DNA of 64,000 nucleotides from Erwinia psidii (GCF_003846135.1 NZ_RHHM01000005.1:124001-188000); one strand, 5' to 3'; positions 28,146 to 40,827 are shown, counted from the stretch's first letter. Program-made: numbers and translations. Notes: generated by a model from the letters alone, not told the origin.

Positions 28146-29179
28146 ACGCACCGTTAAAACCACGCATCGATTTTGCGCAGCCCCTGGAAGCAGGCAGCGA
28201 GCAGTCGTTAAAGGCAGCACAGGTTTTTGACCACAACGCCAGCCAGTTTATGGCTGTCGATGCCGAAAAAGAGCCGGCTGAAGAGGGCGCCGGTGAAAAA
28301 GCGGTGGAAGCCGCCCTGCGGCCCAGACGTAGCCTGTGGCGAAAAATGGTAAAAACAGGCCTTCTGATCCTTGGCGTAAGCGTGGTTGCTCAGGGAGCGC
28401 AATGGGCGTACCACGCATGGCTTCAGCAGGACTGGATCGCGCTGGGGGGCTGCATGGCAGGCGGACTGATTGTTTGTGCCGGAGGCGGTTCACTGATTGC
28501 TGAATGGCGACGTCTCTGGCGTCTGCGGGAACGCGCGCAGGAACGGGATGTGGCGCGTGAACTGTTGAACGGCCACGGGATGGGTAAAGGACGTGAATTT
28601 TGCGAAAAACTGGCCCGCCAGGCGGGGATCGAACAAAATCATCCGGCGTTACAGCGCTGGTATGCTTCATTGCATGAAACGCACAACGACCACGACGTTA
28701 TCGTCCTTTACGCCCAGCTGGTCCAGCCGGTGCTCGACAGGCAGGCACGTTACGAGATCGGCCGCAGCGCCGCTGAATCCACGCTGATGATCGCGGTCAG
28801 TCCGCTGGCACTGGTGGATATGGCATTTATCGCCTGGCGCAATCTGCGGCTTATCAACCGAATTGCCGCACTGTATGGCATTGAACTGGGCTATTTCAGC
28901 CGCCTGAGACTGTTCCGCCTGGTGATGCTCAATATTGCTTTTGCCGGCGCGTCTGAGCTGGTGAGGGAAGTGGGGATGGACTGGATGTCACAGGATCTGG
29001 CGGCCCGTTTTTCAGCAAGGGCGGCACAGGGCATTGGGGCTGGTTTACTGACTGCCCGTCTTGGGATTAAGACCATGGAATTGTGTCGTCCACTCCCCTG
29101 GCTGGAAGACGATAAGCCACGTTTGGGCGACTTTCGGCGCGATTTGATCGCACAGCTTAAGGAAACGCGGAATAAATAA
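28142..29179 (+). CDS. ycjF: YcjF family inner-membrane protein (DUF697)
   Basis: A 345-residue protein with two membrane helices (about 72-90 and 98-120) and a C-terminal DUF697 domain, in line with E. coli YcjF (353). The acidic N-terminal part ([13 protein letters not shown]) is variable. Coupled to ycjX by a four-base overlap, and presumed to act with it in envelope stress. No catalytic motif recognised. Confidence 0.92.
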   Translation: MNAPLKPRIDFAQPLEAGSEQSLKAAQVFDHNASQFMAVDAEKEPAEEGAGEKAVEAALRPRRSLWRKMVKTGLLILGVSVVAQGAQWAYHAWLQQDWIALGGCMAGGLIVCAGGGSLIAEWRRLWRLRERAQERDVARELLNGHGMGKGREFCEKLARQAGIEQNHPALQRWYASLHETHNDHDVIVLYAQLVQPVLDRQARYEIGRSAAESTLMIAVSPLALVDMAFIAWRNLRLINRIAALYGIELGYFSRLRLFRLVMLNIAFAGASELVREVGMDWMSQDLAARFSARAAQGIGAGLLTARLGIKTMELCRPLPWLEDDKPRLGDFRRDLIAQLKETRNK

Positions 29180-29271
29180 CCAACTGTCAAGATTTCCTTC
29201 CATGCCACTTCTGACACCAGTGCCAATAGCGTATTATCAGAGGTCACCCGCTTTGATGAAGGTTGCAACGC

Positions 29272-30870
29272 ATGCGTCTGGAAGTTTACTGCCAGGACAG
29301 ACTGGGTCTTACCCGCGAACTGCTTGATTTACTTGTGGAACGTCGCATTGATTTGCGTGGGATCGAAATTGCCGCCATTGGACGTATCTACCTCAATTTT
29401 GCTACCGTCGATTTTGACCAGTTCCGCCAGTTGATGGCAGAAATTCGCCGTATAACTGGCGTTACAGATGTCAGAACGGTGGCATTTCTTCCTTCCGAAC
29501 GGGAACATCGTGCGCTGAGCGCGTTACTGGTGGCGCTACCGGAACCGGTGTTCTCCATCGATTTGAAAGGTAAAATTGAGCTGGCTAATCCGGCAGCCCA
29601 GACGCTGTTTTCGCTTAATGAAGACAGAATGCACAACGTCAATGCCGGAACGTTAATCACCAGTTTTAATTTTCAGCGCTGGGTGGAAAGCGACCATTCC
29701 AAATTGCAGGCTCATCATACGGTCATCCAGGGCCGTGACTTCCTGATGGAGATCACCCCGATTTTCGATTCAGGCACAGACGATCGGCCAGACAGCCCGG
29801 CAGGTGCCGTCGTGATGCTGAAGTCCACCGCAAGAATGGGTCAGCAGTTACAAAACCTGGCGGTGAATGATGACGGTGACTTTCAGCACATTGTGGCGGT
29901 GACGTCAAAAATGCGCCAGCTTGTCGATCAGGCACGCAAGCTGGCGATGCTGGATGCTCCGTTGCTGATTATTGGTGATACAGGCACGGGTAAGGATATG
30001 CTGGCACGGGCCTGCCATCTCCGCAGCCCACGAGGCAAAAATCCGTTTCTGGCGTTGAACTGTGCTTCATTGCCTGATGATGTGGCAGAAAGTGAACTGT
30101 TTGGCCACGCTGCCGGAGCTTATCCCAATGCGCTGGAAGGTAAAAAAGGCTTTTTTGAACAGGCTAATGGCGGTTCGGTATTGCTGGATGAAATTGGCGA
30201 GATGTCACCGCGCATGCAAACCAAACTGCTGCGTTTTCTCAACGACGGGACTTTTCGGCGCGTGGGGGAAGAACATGAGGTTCATGTGGATGTGCGGGTC
30301 ATTTGTGCCACCCAGAAAAATCTGACAGAACTGGTTCAGCGCGGAGAATTCCGTGAAGATCTCTTTTATCGCCTCAACGTATTAACGTTGAATCTGCCAC
30401 CGTTGCGCGACCGCCCCCAGGACATTCTGCCACTTACCAGCCTGTTTGTTGCCCGTTTTGCTGATGAGCAGGGCCTGACACGCCCCCGGATCTCCCCACA
30501 GCTCAATGCCTTTCTCAGCCGCTACAGCTGGCCGGGCAACGTGCGTCAGTTAAAGAACGCGCTTTATCGTGCGTTAACCCAGTTGGAAGGGAATGAACTG
30601 CAACCGCAGGATATTGCCTTGCCGGAATTTTCATCGCCGTTGCCGCTGGATGAAGAGGTACTCGAAGGCTCGCTTGCTGAGATCACCAGCCGTTTTGAAC
30701 GTTCAATTCTTACCCGGCTTTATGTCTCTTATCCCAGTACACGTAAACTGGCAAAACGCCTGGGTGTCTCCCATACGGCCATTGCTAATAAACTGCGCGA
30801 GTATGGGCTGAGTCAGAAGAAAAACGACGCTGAGGATAAAAACATAACCATACCGGACGAAGACAGATGA
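29272..30870 (+). CDS. tyrR: Aromatic amino acid regulator TyrR
   Basis: Regulator of aromatic amino acid biosynthesis and transport. Order of domains: ACT domain (MRLEVYCQDRLGLTRELLDL), PAS domain (about 80-190), AAA+ domain with Walker A GDTGTGKD (235-242), and a C-terminal Fis-type helix-turn-helix (KLAKRLGVSHTAIANKLREY). The loop equivalent to GAFTGA is GAYPNA, as expected because TyrR acts with sigma-70 and not sigma-54. 532 residues; about 19 more than E. coli because of a charged C-terminal tail (SQKKNDAEDKN). The start at 29272 fits the family, three codons inside the longest frame. In E. coli tpx follows; here tpx and ycjG are absent. Confidence 0.95.
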   Translation: MRLEVYCQDRLGLTRELLDLLVERRIDLRGIEIAAIGRIYLNFATVDFDQFRQLMAEIRRITGVTDVRTVAFLPSEREHRALSALLVALPEPVFSIDLKGKIELANPAAQTLFSLNEDRMHNVNAGTLITSFNFQRWVESDHSKLQAHHTVIQGRDFLMEITPIFDSGTDDRPDSPAGAVVMLKSTARMGQQLQNLAVNDDGDFQHIVAVTSKMRQLVDQARKLAMLDAPLLIIGDTGTGKDMLARACHLRSPRGKNPFLALNCASLPDDVAESELFGHAAGAYPNALEGKKGFFEQANGGSVLLDEIGEMSPRMQTKLLRFLNDGTFRRVGEEHEVHVDVRVICATQKNLTELVQRGEFREDLFYRLNVLTLNLPPLRDRPQDILPLTSLFVARFADEQGLTRPRISPQLNAFLSRYSWPGNVRQLKNALYRALTQLEGNELQPQDIALPEFSSPLPLDEEVLEGSLAEITSRFERSILTRLYVSYPSTRKLAKRLGVSHTAIANKLREYGLSQKKNDAEDKNITIPDEDR

Positions 30871-30967
30871 ACGCGCTGGCTGTTTTCAGCACTGAACCGA
30901 ACAGGATGTATCTGCTCAGGCCCGGACGAATTTTGCGGGTTGCGCCTGAGACAACCAAACCAGGGGC

Positions 30968-31684
30968 TTAATTGCGGGCCTGCGAGCAGAGCAAATCCAC
31001 CATCGTGGTGAGATATTTTTCGCAGGCCTCATCGGCAGAAACGGGGGGCAGCTCAGCTGTCATGACCGGCAGATTGCGTTCCGCACACCAGCAGCCAAAG
31101 GAGCCGGGAGTGTCATAGCCGGGCGATGCCACCAGCGGCAGGTGCATTCTTTTGGCCAGCCAGTGTCCCAGCGAGCTGCTTTGCGGATCGTCAATGCATG
31201 CCAGCGGTTCATGGAAGGTAACGACCCATGCGGGTTGTACCCGTTCAATCAAATCGCATAATGCCTGTGTTTCAGGTTCTGACGCAGGCTGGTCTCCGGT
31301 GGAGAGCACCACATCACGCTCTGTGGCCTTGCTGTTCCAGCGGTACAGCGTATCGCCAGCTTGCCACTCTTTTACCGGAAAATTACGATTCAAATCCACA
31401 CCACGGGAATTGGCCCTAAGTCCGAGCTGGCAGCCGTCCGGGTTTATGGCCAGTATCACATGGTGGCGACGGCAGGCCTGGTGCAGGGTTGGTATGGCAC
31501 AGGAAAGGGTGACCAGCGAGGCAATCGCATCGCCGTGGGTTCCGGCAAGGATCAGCCCGCTGTTTTCTCCGGCTGCTGGCGCCGGGAACCATAACAGGGG
31601 AGCTCCCATGACGCTGTAGCCATGATCCTGCTTGCTGCTGTCAGTCTGCCACGTTCAGGGCGGGGATGTATCAGTGACATGCAT
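30968..31684 (-). pseudogene. mpaA: MpaA murein peptide amidase, interrupted and lacking a zinc ligand
   Basis: MpaA is a cytoplasmic M14 carboxypeptidase that cuts meso-diaminopimelate from murein tripeptide during cell-wall recycling. The gene seems to begin at 31684 (ATG CAT GTC ACT with AAGGA upstream) but codon 10 is TGA (31655-31657) in frame; beyond it the frame continues without break into the family sequence GAPLLWFPAPAAGE. An ATG at 31609 could restart but has no ribosome site. In addition, the zinc motif His-x-x-Glu (E. coli HGDE) reads HGDA because codon 31526-31528 is GCG. The second His (VVTFHEPLACID) and the catalytic Glu (TAELPP) remain. Two independent defects point to loss of activity. 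mppA, the murein tripeptide-binding protein gene, is next and intact. Confidence 0.82.
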
Positions 31685-31975
31685 TATTTCCTTCGTAAAT
31701 TTTCCCCAGGTTGACACAAAACGCCAGGGAAAAAAGCGTTGTTCCGTTTGCCTTTAACCAACGCAAACGGCATCGCATTATCCGTTACTGGTGACCTGAA
31801 CGGCAGACAGACCGGTAAAAATGCAGTACATCAGTACTCCCCAGAGTCAGAATGGTTGGCAAAACAGCGTTGAAAGGACAGGCTGTAAAGTAAAAAATGA
31901 TTAATAACTTTCAATAATTTGCGCTAAAGTTCTTGCTACAAATTCATTCCGTTGACGACAGGTTAAGGACGGCTG
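31685..31975. other. Divergent promoter region of mpaA and mppA
   Basis: AT-rich toward mppA. An inverted repeat CCGTTTGC/GCAAACGG lies at 31744-31770 with an 11-base spacer; it could be an operator or a hairpin. No gene recognised. Confidence 0.45.
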
Positions 31976-33589
31976 ATGGGGAATTCACATGTTACGCTGG
32001 CTGTACTGTTACTGACGGTCAGTTCGGTTACTTTTGCTGCAGAGATTCCTGCCGGAACGCCGCTGGCGGTCAGCCAGGAAATCGTTCGCCATATTAAAGA
32101 TGAACCGGCATCACTGGATCCGGCAAAAGCCGTGGGATTAGCGGAGATCCCGGTTATTCGCGATCTTTTCGAAGGGCTGACTAATCAGGATGCCAGGGGC
32201 AATATCGTGCCCGGCGTGGCGGCACAGTGGCAGAGCAGTGATAACAAAACCTGGTTGTTCACCCTGCGCAAAGATGCACGCTGGTCGAATGGTGACACTG
32301 TCACTGCTAAAGATTTCGTGTTGAGCTGGCGTCGGCTGGTTGATCCGCAGGTTGGATCTACTTTTGCGTGGTTTGCCGGCCTTGCGGGGATCGAAAATGC
32401 AACAGCCATCACTAAAGGTGAAATGACGCCAGACAAACTTGGCGTCACGGCGCTTGATGACTCGCACCTGAAAGTAACTCTGGAACGTCCGGTACCTTAT
32501 TTTGTGCGTCTGACAGCCAGTTTCAGTCTTTATCCTGTTCCGCTGAAAGTGATTAACAAATATGGGAAGGCGTGGACATTGCCGGGCAATCTGGTGGGCA
32601 ATGGCGCCTATAAGTTGCAGGAAAGGGTGGTCAATGAAAAGCTGGTTCTGGTTCGTAATGAGCACTACTGGGATAACGCACACAGCGTGCTGAACAAAGT
32701 GACTTTTGTCCCGATCAGCGAAGAATCCAGTGCGACCAAACGCTACCGTGCCGGGGACATTGATATTACCGAATCTTTCCCTAAAAACATGTACGGCCTG
32801 CTGAAAAAACAACTTCCCGACCAGGTTTACACTCCGAATCAACTGGGCACCTATTACTACGCCTTTAATACCAAAAAAGGCCCAACGGCCGATATCCGTG
32901 TTCGCCAGGCGCTTTCATGGAGTATTGACAGAAAAGTTATCGCCGAAAAGGTACTGGGAACCGGTGAGAAACCCGCATGGCATTTTACCCCGGATGCCAC
33001 AGCCGGATTTAAGGCACAGCCTGATTTTTTACAACAGCACAGCCAGGAAGAGTTAAGTACTCAGGCTAAAGCATTGCTGGCCGCCGCAGGCTATGGACCA
33101 GCTCATCCACTGACGCTGACGCTGCTTTATAACAACTCGGAGAATAACCAGAAAATTGCCATTGCGGTGGCTTCCATGTGGAAGAAAAATCTGGGTGTCA
33201 CCGTCCAACTGCAAAATCAGGAGTGGAAAACCTATATCGACAGCCGCAACAGCGGGAATTTTGATGTTATTCGCGCATCCTGGATTGCTAATTACAATGA
33301 GCCATCGACTTTCCTCAGCCTGCTGACTTCCGCACACAGCGGCAATATCGCGAAATTTAAAGACACAAACTATGATGCGTTGCTGGAAAAAGCGGGACGG
33401 GAAACCCGCAGTGAGATTCGTAATGATGATTACAATCGGGCCGAGCAAATTATTGCAGATAAAGTGCCAATAGCACCGCTGTACCAGTTCACTAATGGCC
33501 GTCTTATAAAGCCCTGGGTGAAAGGTTACCCTGTCACCAATCCCGAAGATATGGCCTACAGTCGCACCATGTATATTCTGAAACATTAA
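31976..33589 (+). CDS. mppA: Murein tripeptide-binding protein MppA
   Basis: Periplasmic binding protein, 537 residues as in E. coli, that delivers murein tripeptide to the Opp ABC transporter. Signal peptide with cleavage near residue 22 (VTFAAEIPAG). Family segments HIKDEPASLDPAKA, RDLFEGLTNQD, GNGAYKLQERVVNEKLVLVRN and SWIANYNEPSTFLSLL are conserved. A ribosome site GGTTAAGGAC precedes the ATG. OppA-like paralogues are possible, but position near mpaA and similarity favour MppA. The protein remains intact although its usual enzymatic partner mpaA is damaged. Confidence 0.92.
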   Translation: MGNSHVTLAVLLLTVSSVTFAAEIPAGTPLAVSQEIVRHIKDEPASLDPAKAVGLAEIPVIRDLFEGLTNQDARGNIVPGVAAQWQSSDNKTWLFTLRKDARWSNGDTVTAKDFVLSWRRLVDPQVGSTFAWFAGLAGIENATAITKGEMTPDKLGVTALDDSHLKVTLERPVPYFVRLTASFSLYPVPLKVINKYGKAWTLPGNLVGNGAYKLQERVVNEKLVLVRNEHYWDNAHSVLNKVTFVPISEESSATKRYRAGDIDITESFPKNMYGLLKKQLPDQVYTPNQLGTYYYAFNTKKGPTADIRVRQALSWSIDRKVIAEKVLGTGEKPAWHFTPDATAGFKAQPDFLQQHSQEELSTQAKALLAAAGYGPAHPLTLTLLYNNSENNQKIAIAVASMWKKNLGVTVQLQNQEWKTYIDSRNSGNFDVIRASWIANYNEPSTFLSLLTSAHSGNIAKFKDTNYDALLEKAGRETRSEIRNDDYNRAEQIIADKVPIAPLYQFTNGRLIKPWVKGYPVTNPEDMAYSRTMYILKH

Positions 33590-33730
33590 TTGCCAATAAA
33601 GGCAGGTGCATCTGCAACTGCCCTGAAACGCCGTTCGCCGGCCGGCTGTCATAGTGCAAAATCCTTCCCGTTGCACAGTGACAGCACGGTGGCATTTTTA
33701 TCATGAGATTAACTATTGTCAGGATGCCGC

Positions 33731-34060
33731 GTGATTAAGTTACTTTCTGCTATTGCTGTGGTTTTAATGCTCTCAGGCTGTGCTCTGAAGCAGTATCCCG
33801 CCTCGCCGCCGGTCAGTGCGGTTGAGGCCACCCAGCTGGACTGTGCAGGCGTTGAGAAAGCGATTGCCAGCCAGCAACAGGTTCAGGCCAGAATCGATCG
33901 TACCGGTGAGTTTGACGGTCTGACGGTATTGGGTTTTGTTGGTGACTTTGGTATTGGCAATGGCGTGGCAAAAAGTCAGGCGCAAAAACACGCCGACCAG
34001 CGCATGTCACAACTTAAGCAGCTGGAGCATACACGCTGCCAAACCGCGCAACACGGGTGA
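33731..34060 (+). CDS. Small lipoprotein of unknown function
   Basis: A 109-residue protein with a lipoprotein signal peptide (IKLLSAIAVVLMLSGC, lipid Cys17). The mature part has a pair of cysteines (LDCAG and HTRCQT), a glycine-rich hydrophobic middle (GLTVLGFVGDFGIGNG) and a charged helix (AKSQAQKHADQRMSQLKQLE). Probably lipidated and outer- or inner-membrane attached. Start GTG at 33731 is chosen because AGGA lies six bases before it; the frame runs five codons further. No domain recognised. It is alone between mppA and the bgl leader. Confidence 0.7.
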   Translation: MIKLLSAIAVVLMLSGCALKQYPASPPVSAVEATQLDCAGVEKAIASQQQVQARIDRTGEFDGLTVLGFVGDFGIGNGVAKSQAQKHADQRMSQLKQLEHTRCQTAQHG

Positions 34061-34139
34061 TGATGGCAATTCACGAGATGTGTCACATAACCAAATCCTG
34101 AGGCTTGAGCTGTCAGAACAATGAATTAAGGTAACGTCT

Positions 34140-34172
34140 GGATGATTACTTTTTAGCAGCAGGCAAAAAACC
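34140..34172 (+). promoter_or_regulatory. Ribonucleic antiterminator (RAT) before bglG
   Basis: GGATGATTACT, a short spacer and GCAGGCAAAAAACC match the RAT consensus recognised by BglG/LicT proteins. The 3' end overlaps the left arm of the terminator at 34165, as required for antitermination. This predicts autoregulation of bglG by its own product. Confidence 0.75.
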
Positions 34173-34206
34173 TGATCGGTGCGGTAATACGTTGGTCAGG
34201 TTTTTT
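34165..34206 (+). terminator. Leader terminator of bglG
   Basis: AAAAAACCTGA pairs with TCAGGTTTTTT over a 20-base loop, 16 bases before the bglG start. It is mutually exclusive with the RAT hairpin. Confidence 0.82.
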
Positions 34207-34222
34207 ATTTTCAGGCCGAAAT

Positions 34223-35086
34223 ATGAAAATTGTTAAGGTGCTCAACAATAATGTGGTTATTGTCCATGATGCACAGGGAAATGAGCAGGTCATTATGGGA
34301 CGGGGACTGGCGTTTGGCAAACGGGCAGGGGATGAAATTGATCCGCAACAGGTGGAAAAGGTATTTGCATTGCAATGTCCTGAACTGATCAGGCGGCTGG
34401 GTCATCTAGTGTCAGAAATTTCCCTGGAGGTTATTACTACCACCGAGTCCATTATTGGACTGGCAAAAAAAGAACTCACCCACAACCTGCATGAGAGTCT
34501 GGCAATTGGGCTGACCGATCATATTAATTTTGCCCTGCAACGCCAGCGAGAAAATGTTCCTTTGCGGAATTCACGACAGCAACAGATTAAAATGCTCTAT
34601 CCCGCTGAATATGCGGTAAGTATGAAAGCGCTGGTAATCATTGAAAAACGACTGGGTATTCGACTGAATGAGGATGAAGCGGGTTTTATCGCCCTGCATC
34701 TGGTGAATGCACGGTTGCACTCTGATATGGCGGAGGTGATGAATATTACCGACTTCATGCAACAGATTTTGAATATCGTCAGATATCAGCTGAGTATTGA
34801 ATACCAACCTGATTCTCTTAGTTACCACCGTTTTGTCACCCACCTGACGTTTTTTGCCCAGCGGATGCTGGGAAAACAGGGTGTGTGCAGTGACGATGAT
34901 TCATTGCATGACGCGGTGCGCAACCGTTATCCGCTGGCGTGGCACTGCGTTGAAAAGATCAGCCGTCATATTAACGAAACCTTCTCATATGTTCCCGGAA
35001 CAGAGGAGCAAATGTTTCTGGCAATACATATCGAACGTGTAAGAAGAGAGGCGTTGTCACAGGAAGAGAGCGGGGATGAGGTCTGA
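34223..35086 (+). CDS. bglG: BglG/LicT-family transcriptional antiterminator
   Basis: RNA-binding antiterminator controlled by PTS phosphorylation. 287 residues: an N-terminal RNA-binding CAT domain (MKIVKVLNNNVVIV, GRGLAFGKRAG) followed by two PRD domains. The four regulatory histidines lie at 100, 159 (PRD1), 207 and 269 (PRD2), the usual positions. Phosphorylation by BglF on PRD1 should inactivate it when sugar is absent; HPr phosphorylation of PRD2 should activate it. It has its own RAT leader and converges on bglF-bglB, which carry a second RAT. Relatives are BglG of E. coli and ArbG of Dickeya; in both, the gene heads one operon, unlike here. Confidence 0.92.
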   Translation: MKIVKVLNNNVVIVHDAQGNEQVIMGRGLAFGKRAGDEIDPQQVEKVFALQCPELIRRLGHLVSEISLEVITTTESIIGLAKKELTHNLHESLAIGLTDHINFALQRQRENVPLRNSRQQQIKMLYPAEYAVSMKALVIIEKRLGIRLNEDEAGFIALHLVNARLHSDMAEVMNITDFMQQILNIVRYQLSIEYQPDSLSYHRFVTHLTFFAQRMLGKQGVCSDDDSLHDAVRNRYPLAWHCVEKISRHINETFSYVPGTEEQMFLAIHIERVRREALSQEESGDEV

Positions 35087-35224
35087 ACAGGTGATGCACG
35101 TCAGGTCCTCACTGCGGTGCAGGTAAAGTCTGAGTGAAATAAGAAAGCCCTTGCATAGCATGACCGTGTTACCTGTATATTCTGATAGCAACACGGCCAG
35201 TGCAGATATGATAAGGACAGTTTA

Positions 35225-38535
<3,311 letters not shown>

Positions 38536-38572
38536 TCACTCCCTTGCCGCTGTTTATGGCTACGTAACGTCC

Positions 38573-38636
38573 AAAAAAAAAAACCTAAACCGCTTATTTC
38601 TGTTTTAATTGCACAGAGATAAACGGTTTAGGTTTT
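38573..38636 (-). terminator. Leader terminator of bglF-bglB
   Basis: Read on the minus strand: AAACCTAAACCG pairs with CGGTTTAGGTTT, then eight or more T, 44 bases before bglF. A long perfect 12-bp stem. Its 5' arm overlaps the RAT. Confidence 0.9.
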
Positions 38637-38659
38637 GCCTGAGTTAACAGTAACAATCC
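38631..38659 (-). promoter_or_regulatory. Ribonucleic antiterminator (RAT) before bglF
   Basis: On the minus strand GGATTGTTACTG, a six-base loop region and CAGGCAAAACC give an almost perfect RAT. BglG binding would block the adjoining terminator. It is closer to consensus than the RAT before bglG. Confidence 0.9.
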
Positions 38660-38830
38660 TTAAATGCTGAATGGATGATTCATTAATGGCAAAAAAATAA
38701 CAAGATAACTTGTTATAGCAATCTCAGTTCCGTGAGAGGGATCGGATTTTATTCGCATGATGACAGTTTTTAAGCCACGGTTGCAAACAACAGAAGAGAT
38801 GTCTTCTGCTGTGATGGTGATGGCTTACAT

Positions 38831-38948
38831 TTCAAATGCTTTAAATGCTTTAAATGCTTTAAATGCTTTAAATGCTTTAAATGCTTTAAATGCTTTAAAT
38901 GCTTTAAATGCTTTAAATGCTTTAAATGCTTTAAATGCTTTAAATGCC
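38831..38948. repeat. 9-bp tandem repeat, 12 perfect units
   Basis: Twelve perfect copies of TTTAAATGC run from 38840 to 38947, preceded by one copy with a T-to-C change (38831-38839). The unit is a multiple of three, so an overlapping 76-codon frame (38757-38987) reads Asn-Ala-Leu twelve times, but that frame has no good ribosome site. The array lies upstream of the bglF promoter region and beside the IS6 remnant. Copy number is likely to vary between isolates. Confidence 0.95.
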
Positions 38949-39019
38949 CGCCTCACCAAAGGCATCCCGCTCTGGGGGACCAGGTAAAATAATTCAGCGA
39001 CCTCCTCGCTGTGGATGCA

Positions 39020-39557
39020 TCACTTAAATACCTTATCTTTGATGGTGGCGTAAGCCGTGTTCATCGATTGAAACCCCGACGAGGCGCTGATTAGCCGTTT
39101 CATTTGGCCATGATCAGATTCGGTAACGTTATTGCGGTATTTAATTAGCCGGTGCGCAACGCCAGAAGGGCAGCGGTCTTCTCGGCTGAGCAGAGTAAAC
39201 CCCCTGTCAGGGGTCAATGCTTGATGAACCCTGAGATCTACCATCGTTTCACTTAAAATCTGCCCCACAAACTGCTATACGGCTTTACTGTTATGGAGGG
39301 TGGTGAGTAAACGTCGACGATGACACCAGTACTACCTCAACCGCTTATCGATTTCTGGTGCGAAGCGCTGCAAGCAGCGATAAAAGGCAGAGTGCCAGAT
39401 GCCTGGGCTTTATACGCCAGCATCTCGCGATAACTGATGGCCTGATTACGGTACCAGCGCACGCCCTGCAGAAGCATGTTTAAATACCTTCATGGCCAGC
39501 ATTACAGGTGAAAATGGAAGCATAGCTTATCAGCGTGGCAATCTTTGCAGCAGTACC
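39020..39557 (-). mobile_element. IS6-family insertion sequence remnant
   Basis: Minus-strand decayed transposase. The 3' part (39020-39268) reads LIKYRNNVTESDHGQMKRLI, SGFQSMNTA, the C-terminal DDE region of IS6/IS26-type transposases. Upstream pieces in other frames give VRWYRNQAISYRE and YRCLQRFAPEIDKRLR, their N-terminal region. The end at 39544-39557 (minus: GGTACTGCTGCAAA) matches the IS6 terminal repeat at 12 of 14 positions. Several frameshifts and stops; the right-hand partner repeat was not found. Not functional. Confidence 0.8.
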
Positions 39558-39626
39558 GATTGTTTTGCATTGGCGGTGGCTCAGGCTAGACTGTTCCGCA
39601 TTAATTAATCTGTGCGTGGAGTGGTT

Positions 39627-40610
39627 GTGGACGTCATTGAAGGCAAAGCTTTACAGGTATCTGATGCCATTATTTCCTGTCAGCTTGACGGTAAAGGTGG
39701 CGTGATCCCGATCGAGGATAAAGATGTCATTCACTGTGATAAGCCCTGCTGGTTGCATCTGAATTATACCCATCGTGAGAGCGCCGACTGGCTGGTATCA
39801 ACTCCTCTTATCCCTGATGCGGTTAGGGATGCACTGGGCGGCGACAGTATGCGTCCCCGTGTGAACCGTCTTGGTGACGGGACGATGATCACCTTACGCA
39901 GCGTCAATCTTAACAGTGAATCACGCCCGGACCAGCTGGTGGTAGTGCGGGTATTTATCAATGAAAAACTCATTGTTTCTACCCGACAAAGAAAGGTGTT
40001 CGCCATAGATGAAGTGCTGACTGACCTGCAAAACGGGAATGGCCCGGTTAATGCAGGGAGCTGGCTGGTTGATGTTTGCGATGCATTAACCGACCATACC
40101 AGTGAATTTATAGAGCAGCTGCACGATAATATTATTGAGCTGGAAGACGCGGTTGTTGATCAGAAGGTGCCGCCTCGTGGGGAACTGGCATTAATTCGTA
40201 AGCAATTAATAATTATGCGGCGTTACATGGCCCCCCAGCGTGATGTTTTTTCCCGTATTGCCAGTGAGCGGCTGCCCTGGATGAATGATGACGACCGCCG
40301 TCGGATGCAGGATATTGCCGATCGGTTAGGGCGTGGGCTTGACGACCTGGATGCCAGCGTATCCAGAACAGCAGTGCTGGCCGATGAGATAAGCTCGGTG
40401 ATGGCGGAAGCAATGAACCGACGCACCTACACCATGTCATTGTTGGCAGTTGTGTTTCTGCCAACCACCTTTCTGACCGGATTATTTGGCGTTAACCTGG
40501 GAGGGATCCCCGGTGGGAGCTGGCGCTATGGTTTTGGTATTTTCTGTCTACTGCTGATGTGTCTGGTATTGAGTGTCGCCTGGTGGTTACGCCGACGAAA
40601 ATGGCTGTAA
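39627..40610 (+). CDS. zntB: Zinc transporter ZntB
   Basis: CorA-superfamily zinc transporter of the inner membrane, 327 residues as in E. coli. A large N-terminal cytoplasmic domain is followed by two C-terminal helices ([20 protein letters not shown] and a final hydrophobic stretch), with the signature GVN in [12 protein letters not shown] in place of the CorA GMN, as usual for ZntB. The GTG at 39627 is preferred over an earlier GTG at 39612 because it gives the family length and GGAG lies upstream. Same neighbourhood (fnrS, ttcA, dbpA) as E. coli. Confidence 0.94.
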   Translation: MDVIEGKALQVSDAIISCQLDGKGGVIPIEDKDVIHCDKPCWLHLNYTHRESADWLVSTPLIPDAVRDALGGDSMRPRVNRLGDGTMITLRSVNLNSESRPDQLVVVRVFINEKLIVSTRQRKVFAIDEVLTDLQNGNGPVNAGSWLVDVCDALTDHTSEFIEQLHDNIIELEDAVVDQKVPPRGELALIRKQLIIMRRYMAPQRDVFSRIASERLPWMNDDDRRRMQDIADRLGRGLDDLDASVSRTAVLADEISSVMAEAMNRRTYTMSLLAVVFLPTTFLTGLFGVNLGGIPGGSWRYGFGIFCLLLMCLVLSVAWWLRRRKWL

Positions 40611-40661
40611 TCAGCCGGGGGGGGCGCAAAAAAGAGTAAAGGTGCAAAAGGAATAATAAAG

Positions 40662-40703
40662 CTGATCGACATCAATAAAACACCTGTATGGATGGGGCAC
40701 AAT
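40662..40703 (+). promoter_or_regulatory. FNR-dependent promoter of fnrS
   Basis: CTGATCGACATCAA (40662-40675) differs from the FNR consensus TTGATNNNNATCAA only at its first base. Its centre is about 42 bases before the start at 40711, the class II activation position. CACAAT (40698-40703) is the -10 box. Confidence 0.88.
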
Positions 40704-40710
40704 CTTTTCC

Positions 40711-40827
40711 GCAGGTGAATGCAACGTCAAGCGATGGGCGTTGCGCTCCATATTGTCTTACTTCCTTTTTTTGAATTACTGCATAGCACTTTTGATTCAT
40801 ACAAGCCGGTTATTACCGGCTTTTTTT
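40711..40827 (+). ncRNA. fnrS: FnrS anaerobically induced small RNA
   Basis: About 117 nt, nearly identical to E. coli FnrS over the first 85 bases: the 5' GCAGGTGAATGCAACGTC, the hairpin around GCGATGGGCGTTGCGCTCC, and the single-stranded TACTTCC region used for target pairing. Only the terminator stem differs (AGCCGGT/ACCGGCT plus seven T, 40804-40827). FnrS is Hfq-dependent, made without oxygen under FNR, and represses aerobic-metabolism mRNAs such as sodB, sodA and maeA. It lies between zntB and ttcA-dbpA as in E. coli. Confidence 0.96.

Noticed and set aside
38757..38987. 76-codon frame with repeated Asn-Ala-Leu
   Set aside because: Generated by the 9-bp repeat; the nearest purine-rich stretch is about 18 bases from the ATG, too far for a ribosome site.
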